Positions 1 through 11,589 are shown, counted from the stretch's first letter. The stretch: 64,000 bases of DNA from Siphonodentalium dalli (GCA_032622095.1 CP136069.1:43252194-43316193); one strand, 5' to 3'. Translations and numbers: made by a program. Notes: generated from the sequence alone by a model not told the origin.

Positions 1-21
1 CTCTCCCCTTCCGTTCATCGC

Positions 22-410
22 TGACTCAAACGACGCAACTTTTGACATATTTAAACCACACCGTTTGGATTCTTCATATCATGGGGATGATTATATGTAA
101 GCTTCGTGGCAATCGGCGACAGAAAAAAAATCTGCCCCCCCCCTTCTGGGCACCCCTGACGCGAACGGCGCTACTTTTGCCATATTTAAACCACGCCATT
201 AGATTCATCATATTATGGGGATGATTATATATAAGTTTGGTGGCAATCGGCGACAATTGTTTTTTCTGCCCCTCCCCCTTTTCTGCCCCTGACAACAACC
301 GCGTCACTTTAGAAAATTCTAACCCCGACCATTATCTTTCTCGTAAAAAGCTACTCCTAGTAGATCCCTTTGGCATCATCTAGATGGTCCCCTGTGAATT
401 TCTATAGAAC

Positions 411-444
<34 letters not shown>
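22..444 (+). repeat. Tandem ~135-bp repeat with (ACAG)n tail
   Basis: Two near-complete units and a degraded third start near 22, 158 and 293. Each carries the phrase 'tttaaaccac', a 'atggggatgattatat' block and a C-rich stretch. The array ends in an (ACAG)n run at about 410-444. Tandem units ending in a tetranucleotide tail resemble the 3' ends of non-autonomous retroelements, and the elements at 14,016 and 15,190 share that design. The small ORFs here are shadows. The family is not identified. Confidence 0.6.
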
Positions 445-445
<1 letters not shown>

Positions 446-936
446 TTCGCAAATATAGATATAGATACGTACCATACGTCTCATCTCGAAAATATACCTT
501 TAAATATACTTTGAAAAAACATCAAAGTTAAACCACCCTACCCCAGGTTTTACTAAAACCTAGTTTTTAGGGTTTAATTATTCGGTCGATTTTTTTCACC
601 CAGTATTGATGTCGTTTCTTCGCGTATATGGGAGTGTTTATTTTGAATTGGGGGAGGCGTTTATGCGCGGGCGTTTGTCACTCAATGTACATGCAGGAGA
701 GTCTTAGTGGAATTCGGGGAGGCGATGTCGGTACTTATGAGATAAATTCTAACAAAATATGTGCCAGTGTGAATGATGATTTCTTGCTATATATGTCTGT
801 TTGCAAATCGCTCGTTCGGATGTCGCTTTGGCGACTGAGAGCATGGAGTGATCGAACTGATCAGTTTGACACGTTAGACACGAACATGATTTTTGAAACT
901 GATTCCTTATCCACAAAAAGGTCTCTTTCGGTAAAT
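445..936. other. No recognisable feature
   Basis: Nothing supported. A 125-codon ORF at 628-1005 runs into the minisatellite, has no recognisable motif, and is regarded as chance. Confidence 0.5.
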
Positions 937-2345
937 TTGGCGCATGGGTTGGTGGCCCGCCCAAATACCCACCAGACACCCCAGCCCTCACCCGGGGGAG
1001 GGTAACGGCCACCCTGAGGGGGAATGGAGTATGGACTGTTTTGGAGAACTGTAAGGATTTCGGCCAATTTTATGGTATGGGTGGGTGGCCCGCCCCAAAT
1101 AACCCATAGAAACACCCCACCCCTCACATCCGGGGCATCCGGGGGGGGGGGGGGGGGGGGTAACACCGAGGGGTGAACATGTGATATGGACAATTTTCGA
1201 GACCGGTAAGGATTTTGGCCAATTTGACGGCATGGATGGATGGCCCGCTCAAATGTCCCGTAGAAACAGCCCACCCTCAATCATGTGGGAACCACCCAGG
1301 AGGTGAAAATGGGTATGGACCATTTTCGAGAACGGTAAGGATTTCGGTCAATTTGACGTCAGGAGTGGGTAGCCCGCTGCAACTACCCCCTAGAAACACC
1401 CTCACCCGGGGGTACCCCCGAGGGGGTGAACTGGGGTATGGACCATCTTCGAGAACGGTGTGTGGCACATCCCAAATGCCACCTATAGAAACACCCCAAC
1501 CCGCACCCCGGGGTCCATACCACATTTCACCCGCTCGGGTAGAATCACCCGCGGTGATGGTGGGGGTGTTTCTGTGGACTATATTTGAGGGTGGGACGCC
1601 CACCAATGCCGTCATATTGGCCGAAATCCTTACCGTTCTCGATAACGGTCCGTACCCCATTCCGACACCCGGGTGAGGGGTAGGGGTGTTTCTATGGGGT
1701 ATTTTGGGCGGGCCACCTACACATGGCGTAAATATTGACCGACAGAGGCATTTTTTTGGCGAATAATGAATAAAATGCTCCATACCCCATTTTACTCCAG
1801 GGATGAGGGTATGGTGTTTCTAGGGGGTATTTTGAGCGGGCCACACACCCTGTCGTCAAATTGGCCGAAATCCTTACCGTTCTCGAACACGGTTCATATC
1901 CCATCTTCACCCCTCGGGTGGTAACACACCCACCCCCGCCCGGATGTGAGGGGTTGGGTGTTTATAGGGGTTATTTGAGGTACCCTTCCCCGGGGGTGAG
2001 GGTTTGGGTGTTTCTATTCGATATTTGGGCGTACCCAATTTCCACCTCCTCGGGTGGCACCCCCGGGTGATGGGTGGGTGTGGGGGTGTGTTCTATTGTG
2101 TATTATTGATCGGGCCACCCACTCCTGCTGCCAAATTAATTAGCCTAAATCCTTACCGCTCTCGAAAATGGTCCATGAGGGGTGATGTTTCTATCGCGTA
2201 TTTTGGGCGGGCCACCCATTCATGCCGTCAAATTCGCCGAAATCCTTCCCGTTCTCGAAAATGGTCCATACCCCATTTTCACCCGTCCGGATGGTGTTTA
2301 TATGGGGTATTTGTGGCGGACCCCCACCCATGCCCTCAAGAGATA
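937..2345. repeat. Head-to-head ~130-bp minisatellite array
   Basis: About four units lie in plus orientation (starts near 951, 1084, 1238 and 1368, plus a short one near 1457). About six or seven lie in the opposite orientation from about 1520 to 2345. A unit holds 'ggtggcccgcccaaa', 'tagaaacacccc', a GC-rich 'cacccggggg' block, 'ggtatggaccattttcgaga' and 'ggtaaggatttcggccaatt'. The switch is near 1510-1530. A G20-class homopolymer lies at about 1141-1160. Long overlapping ORFs on both strands are by-products of the repeat and not genes. Confidence 0.85.
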
Positions 2346-2689
2346 TTTTTGAGTTCCAAAAGTTATGTTCGTCCATGATATTAGATCATATCTAACCGCT
2401 ATGCAACAGACCGTGCATTCGTCGTGATTTCTCAAAGCGCACTGGTTATTCGCCTGGTTAGGAGATTAGATAGCGACAACAGGTCACGTGACCGGACAAT
2501 GCATTGACAAGTAGCGATAATAAGCAGACAGACCACGCCTCCTATCCTTGCAATTGGACATGTGTGGCCCACAGGTAGCGCAATCGACCAAATCTATGTC
2601 ATTCCAGCGGTGGAGAAAAACTTGGTTTTACTACTAAAACCAGTTTAAACTAGTAGTTTAAACTAGGTATAAACTGGAGATGCCGATTC
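2346..2689. other. No recognisable feature
   Basis: Non-repetitive AT-rich DNA with no coding or structural signal that I can support. A short self-complementary 'actagtttaaactagt'-like motif lies near 2640-2670. Confidence 0.4.
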
Positions 2690-4100
2690 GGACCTCAGTG
2701 TCAACAACAAATTGGGAGACGTTGTTCCATTGCAATAGAACTCGCTGTGAAATGTAATCGCACGTCCTTGGAGCATTTATCAATTTTGAGTTTATAGGAA
2801 TGGATGACCCCTTGCACACTTGTCGCTTGTTTCTCGGAACAATCGCTTAATTTTTACCTTATAGTTTCTATGTCTCTATCAAAACACATCGGAACCTCCG
2901 ATATATCACGGACATAAGTTGCAGTTTTAGTAACCTATCTCTATACGGTAAGTCCCGTTTTTTTCGGTATTAGCTTGGTCGCTCTTCTCTAGAAACGTTC
3001 TATTGCCTTTGAGTGTTTAATTAAGTTTCTCACTCCATTGCCATACTCAAGAATAGGTCTGATTTGTGCTCTTTTATACGAATGACCTCTTTATTGTATA
3101 TAACACTCGATTTGCTTTAGAGACTGTTTCGTTTACATCTGAATCAAAGCTGAGCTAATTGTGAATTAATATTCCTAGGTCTTTTTCTTGTTATGTATGT
3201 AAAATTGCTGGGCCATCGGGATGGTCTGTCATTTGATATACATTTGATGGATTGCTGTAGCCGAAATGCAGTGAATGGATTTTCTTAGAATTAAAACGGA
3301 GTTGCCATTTTAGCGACCACTCACATACAGCATACTTTTGTATATTTACTTTCAGAGAACAACACCCGATAGATTCCGGTATATCGTGAATGAACAGGAG
3401 GAATAGAATGGGACCTAAAACACACTCTACTGGAACTCCAGTGATGACATTTGACCACTCCGAATTTGAATCTCCGACAACCAGTCTCTGTTTCTATCGC
3501 GAAGAAAGATATCGATCCATCTGATTACATCTCCCCTGGTTACATATGATTCTATTTTCCTGAGTAGACGCTCGTGTGCCACTGAATCGGGTGCATTTTG
3601 GAAGTCTAAATATATTATATACATGTATATATCATCGATCGGTTCTCCTTTATCTAGACTTGAAGTGACTATCTCCAGATATTCCCAGAGCTGCGTTTTA
3701 CAAGACCTACCAGGTCGAAAGCCATGCTGACATGTTGGAAATAAAATGTTGTCTTCCATATGTTGAACTATCGCTGTCTTGTTGAAAGACTCCATAACTC
3801 TAGAGAGTACACAGGTTAGTCTTATTGGTCTATAATTTCCTGGGTAGTTTTTTTTACCCTTTTTTAAATAGACATGTTAAGTTCGCCGACTTCCATATCT
3901 GTGGTATCTTCCCTTCTTCGATGTATTTGTTGAACATATAGCATAACGGTATACTCAACTCGCTGGCACATGCTTTTAGTACTCGACTAGAATAATACAT
4001 CTGACAAAAATGTGTTGTGTTTATATATGGACGGGATGAGGACGAATTTTCTTCTGTGAACACGGTTGAAAAGAACCTATTAAGGACACATGCTTTGTCT
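2690..4100 (-). pseudogene. Decayed non-LTR retrotransposon reverse transcriptase
   Basis: Read on the minus strand, the order matches the RT half of a CR1/L2/Jockey-type LINE ORF2. 'GKIPQIWKSANLTCLFKKG' (about 3857-3915) leads, after a frame break, into 'QHGFRPGRSCKTQLWE' and 'LDFQNAPDSVAHERLLRKI' (3427-3795), where the family norm is DFxKAFDxVPH. The frame then continues past 3427 as 'VLGPILFLLFIHDIPE'. Downstream come 'WQLRFNSKKIHSLHFG', 'LPYRDRLLKLQLMSVIYRR' (about 2880-2940) and 'QRVLLQWNN' (about 2720), the usual C-terminal motifs. The catalytic (F/Y)xDD segment is missing, apparently through a deletion between 'IPESIG' and the WQL motif. Stops and frameshifts make it inactive. No endonuclease half is visible upstream. 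Confidence 0.88.
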
Positions 4101-4351
4101 TTGTTGGATGTTACACACTGGTGTGTTAATGGGCCGTCCCACAGCTGTCAATCAAATAATTATTAACAGATATTTTCCACCAATCATCGACTGAACCGGC
4201 CAATGGTTGCGCTGAAAATTCTGCTGCCACCTTTCGTCACCCTAATTTTGATATCCATGCATACATTCAGTGTTAAATTGTCTATATTCAAACGACTTTT
4301 TTGTTGTCAAATCGTAATGTACTGATATTTATATTTGCGGCATGATGTTAT

Positions 4352-4510
4352 ATAGAGGATCTCACATGAGTTTCTATTTTATACGGAATTTATCAACCGA
4401 GTTCACTAAATTCGATTTGAGCCGAGGTTTACCGAGGCTCAAATAGAATTTAGAGGACGAGGTTGATAAATTACGTATAAAATAGGACGAGTGTGAGATA
4501 CCTTTTATCA
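4352..4510. repeat. Foldback (palindromic) element
   Basis: Arms beginning ATAGAGGATCTCACATGAG pair with ...GTGTGAGATACCTTTTAT. Inside, 'tctattttatacg.aatttatcaac' pairs with 'gttgataaattacgtataaaata'. The centre is a small 'gagccgagg...ccgaggctc' hairpin. The design is like the foldback at 18,860-19,039. There is no coding content. Confidence 0.75.
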
Positions 4511-4879
4511 CATGATCAAATAAACCCAAAGCAACGCGAAATATTCATCGAAAACAACAATCATAAACTACAGCGATCGCAAGTTATTTGAAGAACGCCG
4601 TGACGTCATCGCACGCGCTGATTTTAAACGTGTCTATTACCGATAATTATGAAACTGCTTTTATGGCCAATTTATGTGATAAAAATTTATCCGTGATTAT
4701 AACAATGTTTTTCATGACACTTGTCATAATTTTCACATTTAATGGCAAAACGATTGTGTGTTCTCTGGTTTAGATATATTAAAGAGTTCAGTGATTTGTC
4801 TGTGTGTTCTGGTCTGTTTGCAATTTTTCTTCCAGAGCCCTTGATCGATTTCAACCAAATTTGGTGTATGGCCTCGGGA

Positions 4880-5215
4880 TACTCCGGCAGATGTTATAAC
4901 GGCCTTATTTTTTAAATAAAAAAAATTTTAATTTGATTTTCAAAATTTAAAATTTTTAATGCAAGATGTTTCAATTAAAATCTAAAAATCTAAAAAGTAC
5001 ATTTTAAAAATTAAATTAATTTTTTTTTTTAATTTAAATTTTAAAAGTTTCATTCTAAAAATCTAAAAAGAAATTTAAAAACTGAAAAAAATTTAAAAAA
5101 AACATTTAACATTTTTTTTGTCTTGAACAACAGAGCAAAGTTCAATCTTTAAAAAAAAAAAAAATTTAATTTAAATTATTTTTTTTTATTTTTTAAATCA
5201 AACTGGTTAAAAGAT
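4880..5215. repeat. A/T low-complexity tract
   Basis: Alternating A and T homopolymer runs (AAAAATTTTAATTT-type) over about 335 bp, with the motif 'aaaatctaaaaag' recurring. No ORF. It may be a degenerate spacer or a polymerase-slippage product. Confidence 0.8.
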
Positions 5216-5424
5216 CAAAATTTGCACGAATCATATACATAGGTCTATTTCAGCCTTTTAACATAAGGGCAAGTGATGATGTGTTCACTTCGGAAGTCGA
5301 TCTCGGGTAATAGACAATATTTATGTGGATAAAGTCTTATTGCCAGTGGGCGTACTACCGCTGTGGTGTGGCCTCTGTGGAAAGCTCCATTAGTGGCTCG
5401 GCTGTGTTGCCAACTAAGATACAG

Positions 5425-6042
5425 GGCCCTGTTTCATGAAAGTAACTTATGACATAGTTGGGACTTAAGATGGTCATAAGTTCAAACTTCAGCCACAAGT
5501 GCGTTTCACGAACAAGGTCTTAACTTAAGATGGTCTTAACTTTGGTCTTAACTTTAAGACTGGCATTGTCTTATTTCTGACACCGCCACTCACCAGTAAA
5601 CACAAAGCTCGTCATTTTAAGAGCCTGCGATGTACTCATGTTCGAATTTACATCGTGGAACCAATGCAAGTCTAAGATCCATATGCGAATATAAGGCCAC
5701 TGACTATAGACACTAAGATACATGCGCTGATTCGCCCACCCCACCCCAACCGCTATCCAGCATCCCTGTCACACTATAATGTCAATGGCTCTTTCTCGAT
5801 AACCTCTCAATGCCGTACATACAGATTGCACAAGCCCACATTTTTTTGTTCCGGACTGTAGAAAATTGTCGATAACCAGTCTAAATGAGCGGGAACTTAA
5901 CTTACTACTTACAAGTATTACTTAATCTTGTTTTGTGAAACGCGTTCTTGAAACGGAACAGTTACATCATAAGATCCACCTTAGATCTTAGATTAAGTCC
6001 GTCTTAAGATAATCTTATGACCTTGCTTCATGAAACAGGACC
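5425..6042. mobile_element. MITE with GGCCCTGTTTCATGAA termini
   Basis: The left end GGCCCTGTTTCATGAA pairs with the right end TTCATGAAACAGGACC. The flanks repeat CAG (5422-5424 and 6043-6045), a possible 3-bp target duplication. Sub-terminal zones are full of 'cttaagatggtcttaac' on the left and the complementary 'tcttaagataatcttat' on the right, so the element can fold back. There is no transposase. This terminus type is common in animal MITEs, but I cannot assign a superfamily. Confidence 0.72.
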
Positions 6043-6475
6043 CAGGACTATATAATATGTAGCTAAGGTGACATATGCTTAGTTTTATAACTGTCCAGAC
6101 ACATTAAACGTAATTTATGATGTCGCTTAGATATCTATTACCACTTTGATATATATTAACAATACTAGCTTGTTTTACTAGCTCATTTTAACTGTGTGTT
6201 AGTTTTTACATTATATAACAAAGATGAAAAAATGAGAATTTCCTTCAATTCCCCCAATTATATACCCTCAATTAAATTTGGCAAATCATTTTGAAATTTG
6301 GAAAAAAAATATTTCATTTGACAAAGATTTTGCAAGAGAAAATTTGGGTCCAGCGCCAACTCTGTGGCCATCCCAATCCAAAAATATGACCGAAATGATG
6401 AAAATATTATATTTTGGTTCCAACAACAATACTAACGCTAAATACTGGTTGGAAAATCAAAGTATCACATTTTAA
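6043..6475. other. No recognisable feature
   Basis: AT-rich unique DNA. A 65-codon ORF at 6278-6475 ends at the next element and has no motif. The TTAA at 6472-6475 is the left target copy of the element that follows. Confidence 0.4.
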
Positions 6476-6792
6476 AGTGATGTGAAACACACCGGTATGA
6501 TGATCTATTAGAATCTGAGAATAATCCAAATTGACAACACACACCGTCATTCTTATATATTAATTAAATGCATTGACTCTCGATGGCGAAATCATTTGCG
6601 TTAGTTTATGGAAGATAGTTGCGTCCCGAATCGAGGTGTAAATATTTACAATTGAGCGTAGTTCAGACGAGGATTTCTATGGAGTGGTATGGTAGATTTC
6701 TTTGAAATTTTCAGCAATGTTAGTAGAATGCTACATCCCTTAAGTTACTCTCTGATCAATTTCACGCACCCGAACAAGTCAATAATATGTCT
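6476..6792 (+). mobile_element. TTAA-flanked MITE, family AGTGAT
   Basis: TTAA at 6472-6475 and 6793-6796 brackets a sequence starting AGTGATGTGAAACAC and ending ATAATATGTCT. It shares 'acaccgtcattctt', 'gttgcgtcccgaatcgagg', 'gtagaatgctacatccc' and 'cacgcacccgaacaagt' with 24,074-24,267, 31,012-31,377, 32,123-32,490 and 51,410-51,776. TTAA duplication with AG-initial ends is the pattern of T2/Kolobok-type MITEs. The assignment is inference. Confidence 0.85.
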
Positions 6793-6837
6793 TTAATATA
6801 TGCTTGCCTATAAAATAGCGGAAAATTATCGAAACGT

Positions 6838-6932
6838 AGATCGTCGTATGTATATCTTATGTATAAGATATACATATATACGGCGATATAGAAGCCACAG
6901 TGAAATTCGATTTCGTTATTTCACTGTAGCTT
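6838..6932. repeat. Two adjacent hairpins, part of a dispersed repeat
   Basis: The first hairpin pairs 'cgtatgtatatcttat' with 'ataagatatacatatatacg'. The second is CACAGTGAAAT...ATTTCACTGT at about 6896-6932. The second, with its flank, recurs inverted at about 46,047-46,110 with one difference in the 37-bp hairpin, so this is a dispersed repeat, not chance. Confidence 0.6.
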
Positions 6933-7127
6933 GTCGGCGGTTTACGCGAGCGCGAATCAGTTGTTTCTTTCCGAGTATTGGTTCAATTTGTTGTACTATG
7001 AACAGTGAAAATGCCGCATAATTTTGCAACGCTGATCATTAATAAGGCGTATATAATATAACGAATACCTACAGTTTTTTATTTGAATACCTGAAACATC
7101 CCATTCGTGTTTGTAGCTGCATGTTCA

Positions 7128-7214
7128 CACTGGGGTTGCGGCGGACGCAGTTAAACGCAACGGATTTCAAATGGAAATCAGTTGCGTTCAACTATGTCAG
7201 CTGCAACCCCAGTG
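7128..7214. repeat. 87-bp foldback element, CACTGGGGTTGC ends
   Basis: An almost perfect palindrome: CACTGGGGTTGCGGC pairs with GCTGCAACCCCAGTG, then 'gttaaacgcaac' pairs with 'gttgcgttcaac', around a short 'ggatttcaaatggaaatc' centre. No target duplication is obvious. It is probably the smallest MITE in the window. Confidence 0.75.
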
Positions 7215-8390
7215 ATATATGGTTTGAAACGTTGCACCTATAACCCGGTAGCCGCATGCTTTCGCCGCATGCGTCAAGCGCAGGTGTGTGAAAGCAGCTA
7301 AAGTTCAACCTATTTTTGGTGTGAAATTCCCCACTGATGCTCTGTCAGGTGCGACTCGATCTGACGACATTTTAAATTGAAAATTGAAACTTTTGAACGA
7401 AGTAGGGGGTGAGTCGCCGCCCCATGTGACGTCCCTGTGGTCAATAACGAAGCAGATGGATGGTTCCATGAATTGGCAGAGACCCTTTTTTGCACAAGAA
7501 CGCCTGAGAATCTAAATCATAGAAAGAACCAATTAACCCGAGGCTGAATTAGACACGTCTCACCTGTCATCCATGCATAATATATTCGTCAATTTTTGCC
7601 GACTTATCAAGATTCTAATTTTAAAAATCTGGATTAAACTAATTAAAATCTGGATCAATATTTTTATTTCTTTCAATATTGGCACATCGTACCGAACCAG
7701 CCGTTATTAATCACCTACTCGCAAATTAATTCGTAGCTCATGCAATATCTTATGCAACAACGCAAATATTGACAACGCCGGCCTCTGTTGAGATATCCTT
7801 GGAAAACAACTTCATGTCAGACACGAGGAGGGATGATTGTCTGTCGTTTGTATTTTCGTAAAATGCCACAATGCAGAGATGCAATTTGCGTATATTTTGC
7901 AGTCACGAGGCTGCAATAGCATTTACAATTCATCATATACATCGATACCGAACGGACAGGAATAATTTGAACCTAAAGCAAAATGTATACTATGGACAAT
8001 ACATGTTAGTCGATAAATACACGGATTACTGGTATAGAGATTTTGTATATTATGAAACAAATATTGCAAAAGTTAGACATTTTCAATTTTTCCACACAAA
8101 AATGAGACAATCGCTCTTTATTTTTACCATATCAAGAATAAGCTAACAAGGATCGCTCTTTATTCCACACCCATTGACGTGAGTCACATGTATTCAACGG
8201 AATCCCAGCCATTGAATACATATTAGTGTATACCTCTAGTGGAATACAAGCCGGAACTATTCTTGTTGACGTTGTCGCCAAGAAAGATGACGTACATTAC
8301 GTCGATCATCCGCTTCCGGTGATCCCCCATAATTACTGGTTATTTATCATACTTAAATCACAATAAAGGTAGCTATTGTTACAATTAAGG
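7215..8390. other. No supported gene; weak ORF only
   Basis: A 91-codon ORF at 7871-8146 (plus) and a 61-codon ORF at 7310-7495 (minus) show no domain, no repeats and biased AT-rich codons. They are within chance expectation. Nothing else recognised. Confidence 0.4.
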
Positions 8391-8530
8391 TGCATCATAA
8401 TCTCGAATCTTTTATCGAACTCGTTGCGGACGGCGCAAAGTTATATTTCGCTCGAGCTACGCTAAATCGCGAAATATATCATTGCGCCATCCGCAACTCA
8501 TTCGATAAAAGAGTCTCGATTATGATGCGC
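8391..8530. repeat. ~140-bp foldback element
   Basis: The left arm 'tgcatcataatctcgaatc' then 'ttttatcgaactcgttgcgg' pairs with the right arm 'ccgcaactcattcgataaaa' then 'gagtctcgattatgatgcgc'. The loop near 8455 holds 'cgctcgagctacgctaaatcgcg'. TTAA precedes it at 8385-8388, but no matching copy was seen on the right. Confidence 0.75.
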
Positions 8531-9063
8531 GTTGTGTTCTGTCTATTTAGTGCTCAATGTTGATGAAAAATGAATATGGTTTGCACGATTATTTCAGACA
8601 TCAAACCATACACGAAGTGCCTTTACATCGTTTGGGGATGATGTATATATGTAACAACAATGGTATTCAATATCAGTTAAGAACAAACTTCGTTGTAAGG
8701 TGGCCCACACACTGTTCATTCGAAATGCCCCGATACTTCGCCTGCAAATTTAATATCTTACTCGTGTTTAAATTCGTGCAGCACATGTACTACTATTCGC
8801 GCATGCATCCATTGGTGCACGAATTTGAAACTGAGCGAAAAATAATACGACTTCCAAGTTTGCCGTATCCTTGGAGAAAATAAAAGAGCTATGATAATGA
8901 GTTACTAGTATAGTTATTACGAAAAACACGTTGGACTGAATGGACAATTATGTTTGATTACGGGTAGTCAATATGAACAAGAGTGTTCGTATATAGAACA
9001 CGATACAATCATGCTAAAAACCGACATGGCATGCAGTGCTTGTAAGAACTACACATATACCAG
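8531..9063. other. No supported gene; one 108-codon ORF
   Basis: The ORF at 8557-8883 (plus) encodes a basic, Tyr/His-rich peptide with no family that I recognise and no repeats. In AT-rich DNA this length can arise by chance. It is left as unproven. Confidence 0.3.
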
Positions 9064-9383
9064 ACTTAGATTTAGGTAGATAATCTGCTGAGAATCGCCT
9101 CATTTTGAGTCGATAATGTGCTGAATATGTGAGTTTTAGTCACATTATCGACTCATACTGAGAGGGGGGTTTAAGCAGATTATGTGCGGACAATGACACA
9201 AATAAACCAACACGACTATTCAGGTGTACGCCCTTTAACATGTATTTTCACTGTGGCCGGCGCCATAAAACGAAATAACGGATATGACTCCATTATCTGT
9301 TTCTTTCAGAATCAAATAATCACATTTTGTATCTATGTCACTTTATAGATCGATTATGTGCGTATTTGCGCGAAGATATGTTG
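9064..9383 (+). mobile_element. Foldback element with 7-bp target site (5'-truncated copy)
   Basis: The internal hairpin pairs 'agataatctgctgagaatcg' and 'gagtcgataatgtg' with 'cacattatcgactcat' and 'agcagattatgtg'. The family tail follows ('gcgccataaaacgaaataac', 'cagaatcaaataatcacatt'), ending GATATGTTG. The left terminus CAGCCTGTTCTCC present in other copies is missing. Full copies are at 28,220-28,566, 38,978-39,329, 59,220-59,583 and 62,446-62,796. Confidence 0.8.
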
Positions 9384-9569
9384 AATCTGCACATACATAT
9401 TATGTACTGAAAATTTTACGAAAATATTTTTGTCGGCTTTGAATTCGCGCACCGTGGCGAATATAAATACGAGTGAGGTATGCACACAAGCTTGACTTAA
9501 TGAAGTTACATCTATATACATGCTATGCACAACAACCTCCATATTGGTATGGTCATCAGAATTGTAATC

Positions 9570-9740
9570 GTCACCAGCCGCATCGTCAACATCATCGTCA
9601 TGATCATCATTACCACCATAATCATCGTTAACAACATCGGCATCATCACCATTATCATCGTCATAATCATCGCAATCATCATCGCCATCATTACCATCAT
9701 CAGTATCGGCATAATTATCGCCATAATCACCACAGCAAAT
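9570..9740. repeat. Imperfect ATC/ATY trinucleotide repeat
   Basis: The sequence is built from atc, acc, gtc and att triplets for about 170 bp. It therefore opens long frames on both strands, giving Ile/Val-rich, Met/Ile-rich and Asp/Asn-rich virtual peptides. These peptides are artefacts of the microsatellite. Confidence 0.85.
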
Positions 9741-10165
9741 GTCTATCCACAAAACACGAACAAACATGCAAATTCATCTTTAGTAATAGGCGAAAGAAGT
9801 GTTTATAAATAGCGTATATTTCACCCTCCCCTTGTAAATTATTTCAGATTGCCGTTGTTTCGTTAAAGTACATTGCATGTAGGGTTGTCACCCTTCCCAT
9901 ACAATTACTTGTTTTGTTGTAAGCTCCATGCAGAGGTCAGTCCCCTAATAATGGCTTACCGCTGCCCGCACCTACACGTAATGTGAAGAAATGTCACATT
10001 TATTTATTTGAGACTTTTGTAGGTTACAATTCATTCTGCATTATTCTGAGAAAATGAACTGTCCATATTCATTTGAATGTTTTTTAGATCAAACCAGAAT
10101 GAGTTGTAACTAACAAAACACCTCAATAAAAAACACCTCAATAAAAAAATGTTAGATTTAATTAA
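9741..10165. other. Mostly unique DNA with one dispersed repeat piece
   Basis: Positions about 10,010-10,080 ('cttttgtaggttacaattc', 'ctgcattattctgagaaa', 'ctgtccatattca') match 46,135-46,200 with scattered changes. Nothing else was recognised. Confidence 0.4.
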
Positions 10166-10689
10166 AGATACGGGCGGCCTTGGTGATGGTATGCTGTTAA
10201 AATATTCAGCTCCGTCAAAAACCGCCATTAACAGAAAGAATAGTAAAATATAGACATACTTTGTTCTTATACCAATCAGAAATATGGCATAAACAGTATG
10301 TTGTTGTCAAATGTTTTTCCTTTGTTATGTAAACAAAAGCAAAACACGTTTACGGAACCTGGCTTTTGTTTAGATCCGAATGGATATGGTAAACATAAAG
10401 AGCGTTATTTGTTACTGTTTTCCTGATATGGAAATAATACAGAGCGTTTATATCATTTGTGTGTGGTTAACCAATAGAATTGCGCTGTGTTATGTAAACA
10501 GAAGCAAAACTTCTGTAACACGAGCAGGTTCTTGTTTACGTACACAATCGTACGCCTTGACGACAATATATTATTTACGCGCTGATTATGTTTGGCATAT
10601 GAGAAAAACTATATAGAATTTAATAATTCTTCTGTTGATAGCGATTTGAACAAATATGAATATTTCTGCAACGAACGCCGCCCGTGTCT
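10166..10689 (+). mobile_element. TTAA-flanked MITE, family AGRYACGGGCGGC
   Basis: TTAA at 10,162-10,165 and 10,690-10,693 flanks AGATACGGGCGGCC...CGCCGCCCGTGTCT, about 14-bp inverted termini. It is closely similar along its length to 43,477-43,991 and, more distantly and inverted, to 35,751-36,246. The interior carries repeated 'aaagagcgtt' phrases and 'atgtaaacagaagcaaaac'. No transposase. The 78-codon ORF inside (10,380-10,616) recurs only partly in the sister copy and is not regarded as a gene. TTAA with AG-initial ends suggests T2/Kolobok-type. Confidence 0.9.
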
Positions 10690-10693
10690 TTAA

Positions 10694-11108
10694 GATAATA
10701 CACACGCCGGTAGCGTTCAGATATAGCGTAGCGATTGGACTAAACTCTCTTTTGCAACTTTGTTTAGTTGCATTGAAGCAATTTCAAGATTTGTTTTAGA
10801 GGTTATATTAGTGACATACATGTAGGTTCCTGGACATGTGTTAGCAGATGTCGTTCGGGCGTGTAATAAACACAGAACCGCATGCATGTGTTACTGGCCG
10901 GCAGTCTACTGTAATCTTGCGATCGCAGAAGGATAACACTCGACGCATTCGACTACTCGTGCTATCCTTATATATCGTCATCGCACTGGCACCATAAAAT
11001 TACGACCAACAACACAGTATGATTGTGTGCATGTACAAGTCAGGCACATAGATAATTTTAAAACAGATATTTTCAACGATGACAAATTTTAGGGCGCGAA
11101 CAGGTTAA
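10694..11108. other. No recognisable feature
   Basis: Unique DNA. The phrase 'gtgtaataaacacagaac' near 10,860 recurs near 16,630, so a short dispersed repeat may be present. Nothing else is supported. Confidence 0.4.
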
Positions 11109-11579
11109 CCCTTTCACGAAGGAACCTGCGCTGGCGCAACATTAAAGACCATGTGCCAATGCATTCTCTTATAGATGCGAGTTGACTATATCGCCTCGCA
11201 TATTGGCCTAACGATTGTTTTGTCATTTTTTATAATTTGTTCTTACATTCTTTTAACAATTTTTATAAAAAAATTTGTCAGTTGTTATAATTTTGTCTCA
11301 CATTCTTTAACATTTTTATAAAAAAAATTTTAATTTTTTATTACATTCTTTAACTATTTTATAATTTTTATATAATTTTTTCGTACATTCTTTATGAATT
11401 TTTATCATTTTTTCTTACATTCTTTAACAATTTTTATCATTTTTTATCACTATTTCTTACATATTTTAACAATTTTTTAAAATCATTTTTTTCCTATTAT
11501 ATGGTCGACTCGCATATATAAGAGAATGTATTGGCACAGGATTTTCGAAAACATTCAGGAAGCTCCCGCCATGAAAGGG
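11109..11579. mobile_element. TTAA-flanked MITE with palindromic core, CCCTTTCACG type
   Basis: TTAA at 11,105-11,108 and 11,580-11,583. Ends are CCCTTTCACGAAGG... and ...CCCGCCATGAAAGGG. Inside each end lies a copy of the shared core ('ccaatgcattctctta', 'gcgag..gac', 'gcctcgcata'). The right copy is a half core. The roughly 300-bp middle is AT-rich with recurring 'cattctttaacaatttttat'. CCC ends plus a TTAA target are the signature of piggyBac-type elements. Confidence 0.85.
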
Positions 11580-11589
11580 TTAAAGACGT

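Noticed and set aside
628-1783. Overlapping ORFs up to 168 codons
   Set aside because: They follow the GC-rich minisatellite units and poly-G run, not a gene. Their content is Pro/Gly/Thr repeats.
4880-5215. Replication origin or scaffold attachment site
   Set aside because: It is only an A/T homopolymer tract. Composition alone does not support a function.
9354-9812. Asp-rich, Ile-rich and Met/Ile-rich ORFs
   Set aside because: They are products of the ATC-type triplet repeat read in different frames.
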